This document shows positions 14,880 to 17,413 of a stretch of 17,413 nucleotides of DNA, one piece after another. Every line of letters begins with the position of its first letter. Positions within the stretch are counted from its first letter, which is position 1. The notes beneath the pieces are model-generated. The model ran no database searches. It was not told the origin of the DNA and saw only the letters and a program-made list of their open reading frames with translations. The position numbers and the translations under genes were made by a program. The DNA is from JAZRPG01 sp045649105 (GTDB lineage: Bacteria > Bacillota > Clostridia > Oscillospirales > JAAYXM01). The DNA lies in assembly GCA_045649105.1 (NCBI GenBank), contig JAZRPG010000020.1, positions 1 through 17,413 of the forward strand, read 5' to 3'.

Positions 14880-15383
14880 TTATTCCTCTGTTTTTGGGTT
14901 TAATTTCTTCTCCGCATTCTTTATCAGATAGGATATGATAAAGAATGCACCGATAAGAATCGCAAAAGAACATATGGCGTAAGTAAAATACGCCCATACA
15001 TCTATGTGATGAGGATAGCCCATTTCTTTGTAAAACTCATTGTATTTAAAGTGATCAATTAACTTTAAAAAGGCTCGGCCTGCACTGTAAAACAGATGCA
15101 TAACCGCAACCTCTAAAACAAACCACTTAAGCCTTTTCATGGACTTGCAATAGACCGCCATATCGTTTGTTTTCTTAGCCTTCGTTTTTGCATACATCCG
15201 GAAAAAGAGAAGGGCAAGAAGCAGAAATGCTCCGCCCATCAATAACGAAAGCATCAAGTAATAGAAAGAAATGTTACCGTTTTCAGTGCGTAAGTTCATG
15301 GCGCCCGAAAACGAGATCCAAGCCATAAAGGAATTAATTATAAAGAAAAACAAAAAGAAAGACTTAAATAAAAAATTTTTCAC
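14880..15383 (-). CDS. Small integral membrane protein of unknown function
   Basis: The 167-residue protein has four likely membrane segments, at about residues 4-26, 39-62, 84-105 and 129-154, with a basic loop (RMYAKTKAKK) after the second and a charged C-terminus (KNAEKKLNPKTEE). No family was recognised and no catalytic motif is evident. The start is a GTG at 15383 with AAAGGCGG seven bases upstream, so the first codon is decided by the ribosome-binding site. It has a strong promoter and its own terminator. It diverges from the M16 peptidase gene. Its base composition is poorer in G+C than the housekeeping genes to the left, in keeping with an accessory origin. A transporter partner or immunity-like protein is possible but not shown. 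Confidence 0.75.
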   Translation of the reverse strand: MKNFLFKSFFLFFFIINSFMAWISFSGAMNLRTENGNISFYYLMLSLLMGGAFLLLALLFFRMYAKTKAKKTNDMAVYCKSMKRLKWFVLEVAVMHLFYSAGRAFLKLIDHFKYNEFYKEMGYPHHIDVWAYFTYAICSFAILIGAFFIISYLIKNAEKKLNPKTEE

Positions 15384-15418
15384 TGCAAAACCGCCTTTCT
15401 GATAAATCAGTTTAAAGG

Positions 15419-15447
15419 ATTATAGCATATTGGGATTGCATTGTAAA
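15419..15447 (-). promoter_or_regulatory. Sigma-A promoter of the small membrane-protein gene
   Basis: TTTACA (15442-15447, minus strand) is 17 bp from TATAAT (15419-15424). A palindrome, ATTGT-AA-ACAAT (15440-15451), covers the -35 and could be a repressor site for the divergent region. Confidence 0.78.
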
Positions 15448-15548
15448 CAATTGGTACAAAAAAAGTTCCGGGCGTGTTCCTGTTTATTGTTTTGCCTAAA
15501 TTGAACATCCGGCAAATCTTGCAATGCCATAACAAAGGAGGACTTGAT

Positions 15549-16751
15549 ATGCAAAAAACCTTAAATAACGGAATGAAAATACGCGTTTGCAAAAAGGCAC
15601 TGCAGGAAAGTGTGACGCTTGTTTTAAAATTAAACGGCGGCTTTTTCGAGGAGGAAAAGAATAAGCGTGGTATTACGCATCTTACGGAGCACCTGTGTTT
15701 TCGTAAGTATCAGGGGATGGACCAGGCTGATTTCTATTATGAAATAGAAAAAATCGGCGGTCATCTCCGTGCAATGACCTGTCGGGATTGCGTGTTATTT
15801 GAAATAACGGTGCTAAAAAAGCATCTCCTTAAAGCCGCAGAAATTATTAGAGGCCTGTTTGACGAAAACGGATGGACATATGATGATATACGGCGGGAAA
15901 AACAGGTTGTGCTCTGTCAGCTTGAAAAGGCAGGAGATTGGCATCACAAACAGATGATGTATGACTTTTTTTGCAGGTCAACTATCGGCAAGCCTTTAAT
16001 CGGCGAGAAAAGCAGTGTGTTGCGCATTACAAAAAACGAGATTGACAACCACAAGAAAGCACTCTTTTCTGCCAATAGGGCTGAGCTTATACTTGTCGGC
16101 AGTCTCAATGATTCTGAAGCAGAAGAAATTGCAAATCTTTTTTGCGACATTCATTCCTTCTCTGAAGAAAAACGGAAAAACATAACTCCCGCGAGATTTA
16201 CGGCAAGGAATAAATGCGATTTGCACTACTATCAGGATGGTTCTGAAGAAAAAGCGCTTTGCCTCTCTTTTGATATTAACAAAAAATATACAAAACCCCG
16301 TGTTGCCGAAATGCTGTGCAACACTCTTGCAAAAGGGCTTCTTTCTCCTCTTTCAATGCGCTTGCGTGAGGAAATGGGGATTATAGACGAGGTTGACAGC
16401 GGCTGTGAATTTTACGACTTCGGCGGGATAATGTATTTTATTTTTGAAGCGTCAGGGCATAGCGCAGCAAAGCTATTTAGCGCTGTTTCAGCTGTTTTTG
16501 CAGAACAGAAAACACAGCTTGATGCAAGAGCGTTTGAATGTGCAAAGAAAGCTTTTACAGACAGAATACGAGCAACCGAAAACACACCGCGTGATTTTGC
16601 ATATATTATGGCTTTTGATGACGATGTTTCAGACTTTGACGGATATGTTGATTATAATGAGACAATTACATATCAGAATGTCACAAATGCAGCAAAGCAA
16701 ATTTTCACTTTGGAGAATGCGGCAATAAGCTTTTACAACAAAGAAAGGTAG
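15549..16751 (+). CDS. M16 (insulinase/pitrilysin-type) metallopeptidase-like protein, half length
   Basis: The 400-residue protein has the length of single M16B units, which often work as dimers. The inverted zinc motif HLTEH is at residues 44-48 (His44, Glu47, His48). The second metal segment is REKQVVLCQLEK (116-127): aligned to family members with E-x6-E, the third ligand is Gln124, although Glu126 is close. Further family features are GKPLIGEKSSVLRITKNEI near 150 and AELILVGSLND near 180. The ATG at 15549 follows AAAGGAGG by seven bases, so the 25 extra upstream codons open in this frame are not coding. I found no clear promoter. It diverges from the small membrane-protein gene and is followed by a broken small gene. 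It may process a peptide, or be an inactive partner subunit. Confidence 0.85.
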   Translation: MQKTLNNGMKIRVCKKALQESVTLVLKLNGGFFEEEKNKRGITHLTEHLCFRKYQGMDQADFYYEIEKIGGHLRAMTCRDCVLFEITVLKKHLLKAAEIIRGLFDENGWTYDDIRREKQVVLCQLEKAGDWHHKQMMYDFFCRSTIGKPLIGEKSSVLRITKNEIDNHKKALFSANRAELILVGSLNDSEAEEIANLFCDIHSFSEEKRKNITPARFTARNKCDLHYYQDGSEEKALCLSFDINKKYTKPRVAEMLCNTLAKGLLSPLSMRLREEMGIIDEVDSGCEFYDFGGIMYFIFEASGHSAAKLFSAVSAVFAEQKTQLDARAFECAKKAFTDRIRATENTPRDFAYIMAFDDDVSDFDGYVDYNETITYQNVTNAAKQIFTLENAAISFYNKER

Positions 16752-16755
16752 TGCT

Positions 16756-16947
16756 GTGTATTTAAACGACAAAGAAGAAGCGATAATTGATATTTTATGG
16801 AAAATCTTGATGAATATATAACCGACCTCTTGAGGTATAAAGATGCCAACTTCCCACTTAAAACTACTCGAGAGGTGTATGAGCTCATTTGGATTTTCTC
16901 ACATTCGCGAAAAAACCAACCTGACGGTTATGGCAGAGTACGATTAA
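16756..16947 (+). pseudogene. Probable frameshifted remnant of a small protein gene after M16
   Basis: A GTG at 16756 with AAAGG seven bases upstream opens a frame starting MYLNDKEEAIIDILWK that stops after 21 residues (16821). A second frame beginning at 16797 continues with ENLDEYITDLLRYKDANF and LKTTREVYELIWIF; one added A in the GGAAAAT run near 16800 would join them smoothly. A third frame then gives HIREKTNLTVMAEYD and a stop at 16947. Together they suggest a protein of about 64 residues with two frameshifts. The longer frame from 16797 runs on through the terminator and has no ribosome-binding site, so it is not a gene by itself. No family was recognised. Confidence 0.45.
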
Positions 16948-16961
16948 GGATTAAAAAAGCC

Positions 16962-16998
16962 AAGCGGAGCAGAAGGATATCCCCTGCTCCGCTTTTTT
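16962..16998 (+). terminator. Rho-independent terminator after the M16 unit
   Basis: An 11-bp perfect stem AAGCGGAGCAG/CTGCTCCGCTT with an 11-nt loop ends in six T residues. It closes the M16 plus remnant transcript. The 100 bp beyond it (to 17098) hold no gene that I can see. Confidence 0.92.
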
Positions 16999-17098
16999 GT
17001 TTTGCTCAATGTGATATATTGAAATAAAACATAACGCGAAAACAAAAGCCGCAAATCGTCTTAATCTTAAAATTGTCACATTACCTTAAAAAAACGCA

Positions 17099-17144
17099 AA
17101 AAGTAATAACAGGCAAGTCGACTGACTTACCTGTTATTACTTTT
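17099..17144 (-). terminator. Long terminator hairpin after 5S rRNA
   Basis: Two 21-nt arms (17099-17119 and 17124-17144) pair around a 4-nt GACT loop. The single non-Watson-Crick pair (17114/17129) is a G-U wobble only on the minus-strand RNA, which supports use in that direction. T-rich sequence follows on the minus strand. Confidence 0.88.
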
Positions 17145-17146
17145 GT

Positions 17147-17262
<116 letters not shown>

Positions 17263-17303
17263 TATTCAATTAAAAGGGAACAATCTAAAGGACGATGACC
17301 TTT

Positions 17304-17378
17304 TGGTGACCCGTGGGAGAATCGAACTCCCGTTTCCGGCGTGAGAGGCCGGTGTCTTAGCCGCTTGACCAACGGGCC
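17304..17378 (-). tRNA. tRNA-Glu (anticodon CTC)
   Basis: The 75-nt minus-strand gene has acceptor GGCCCGT/ACGGGTC with one G-U pair, an anticodon arm CCGGC-CTCTCAC-GCCGG with anticodon CTC (reads GAG), a T-arm with TTCGATT loop, discriminator A and an encoded CCA. It lies between another tRNA (six bases away) and 5S rRNA, in one transcript. Confidence 0.93.
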
Positions 17379-17384
17379 ATCTTC

Positions 17385-17413
17385 TGGTGCGCCTTCGGGG
17401 ACTCGAACCCAGG
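17385..17413 (-). tRNA. 3' part of a tRNA (cut by window edge)
   Basis: The minus strand shows a TTCGAGT T-loop, an acceptor 3' arm AAGGCGC, discriminator A and encoded CCA. The anticodon lies outside the window, so its identity cannot be read. Confidence 0.75.

Noticed and set aside
15474..15548. N-terminal extension of the M16 protein
   Set aside because: A strong AAAGGAGG site precedes the ATG at 15549, and the upstream codons include no supported start.
16797..17027. Plus-strand 76-codon frame after M16 as an intact gene
   Set aside because: It lacks a ribosome-binding site and its second half runs through the terminator hairpin; better explained as part of a frameshifted remnant.

Overview
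The window comes from a spore-forming, anaerobic Firmicute of the Clostridia type. A germination protease gene (gpr) implies endospores. A complete Rnf complex together with an indolepyruvate:ferredoxin oxidoreductase implies ferredoxin-based anaerobic energy metabolism. Shine-Dalgarno sites are strong AGGAGG-like sequences, and most promoters are TTGACA/TATAAT-like with exactly 17-bp spacers. No species can be named from the sequence alone.

Layout. (1) Positions 1-3896, minus strand: an operon running from a TTTACA-N17-TATAAT promoter through a Na+/solute symporter, phenylacetate-CoA ligase (paaK) and indolepyruvate ferredoxin oxidoreductase alpha subunit (iorA, cut by the window edge). (2) 3936-10355, minus strand: rnfCDGEAB followed by a membrane-anchored protein resembling the DUF4015 putative glycoside hydrolases, with its own promoter, a structured leader and a terminator. 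(3) 10429-11219, plus strand: upp as a single-gene unit, divergent from rnf. (4) 11269-12696, minus strand: thyA-folA, the dTMP-synthesis pair. (5) gpr (minus) and rpsT (plus), divergent. (6) 14108-14268: tRNA-Val(GAC) with a perfect consensus promoter and a terminator. (7) 14279-16998: an AT-richer accessory stretch with decayed reading frames, an unknown small membrane protein and a divergent M16 (insulinase-type) half-length peptidase. (8) 17099-17413, minus strand: a tRNA fragment, tRNA-Glu(CTC), 5S rRNA and a long terminator hairpin.

How the genes fit together. IorA (with an IorB outside the window) would convert aryl-2-oxoacids to aryl-acetyl-CoA and reduced ferredoxin. PaaK links free aryl-acetates to their CoA thioesters, and the symporter may move the substrate or product. 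Rnf would reoxidise the ferredoxin with NAD+ and pump Na+ or H+. This link is inferred from family functions and proximity. The most unusual points are altered flavinylation-site signatures in RnfG and RnfD, a DUF4015-like protein lacking the usual aspartate at the end of an rnf operon, a GPR protease with an unusually short pro-sequence, and an M16 peptidase whose third zinc-ligand position appears to be Gln. I did not find a clear, complete undescribed system. The best candidate for a second look is the divergent membrane-protein/M16 pair with its flanking gene remnants.
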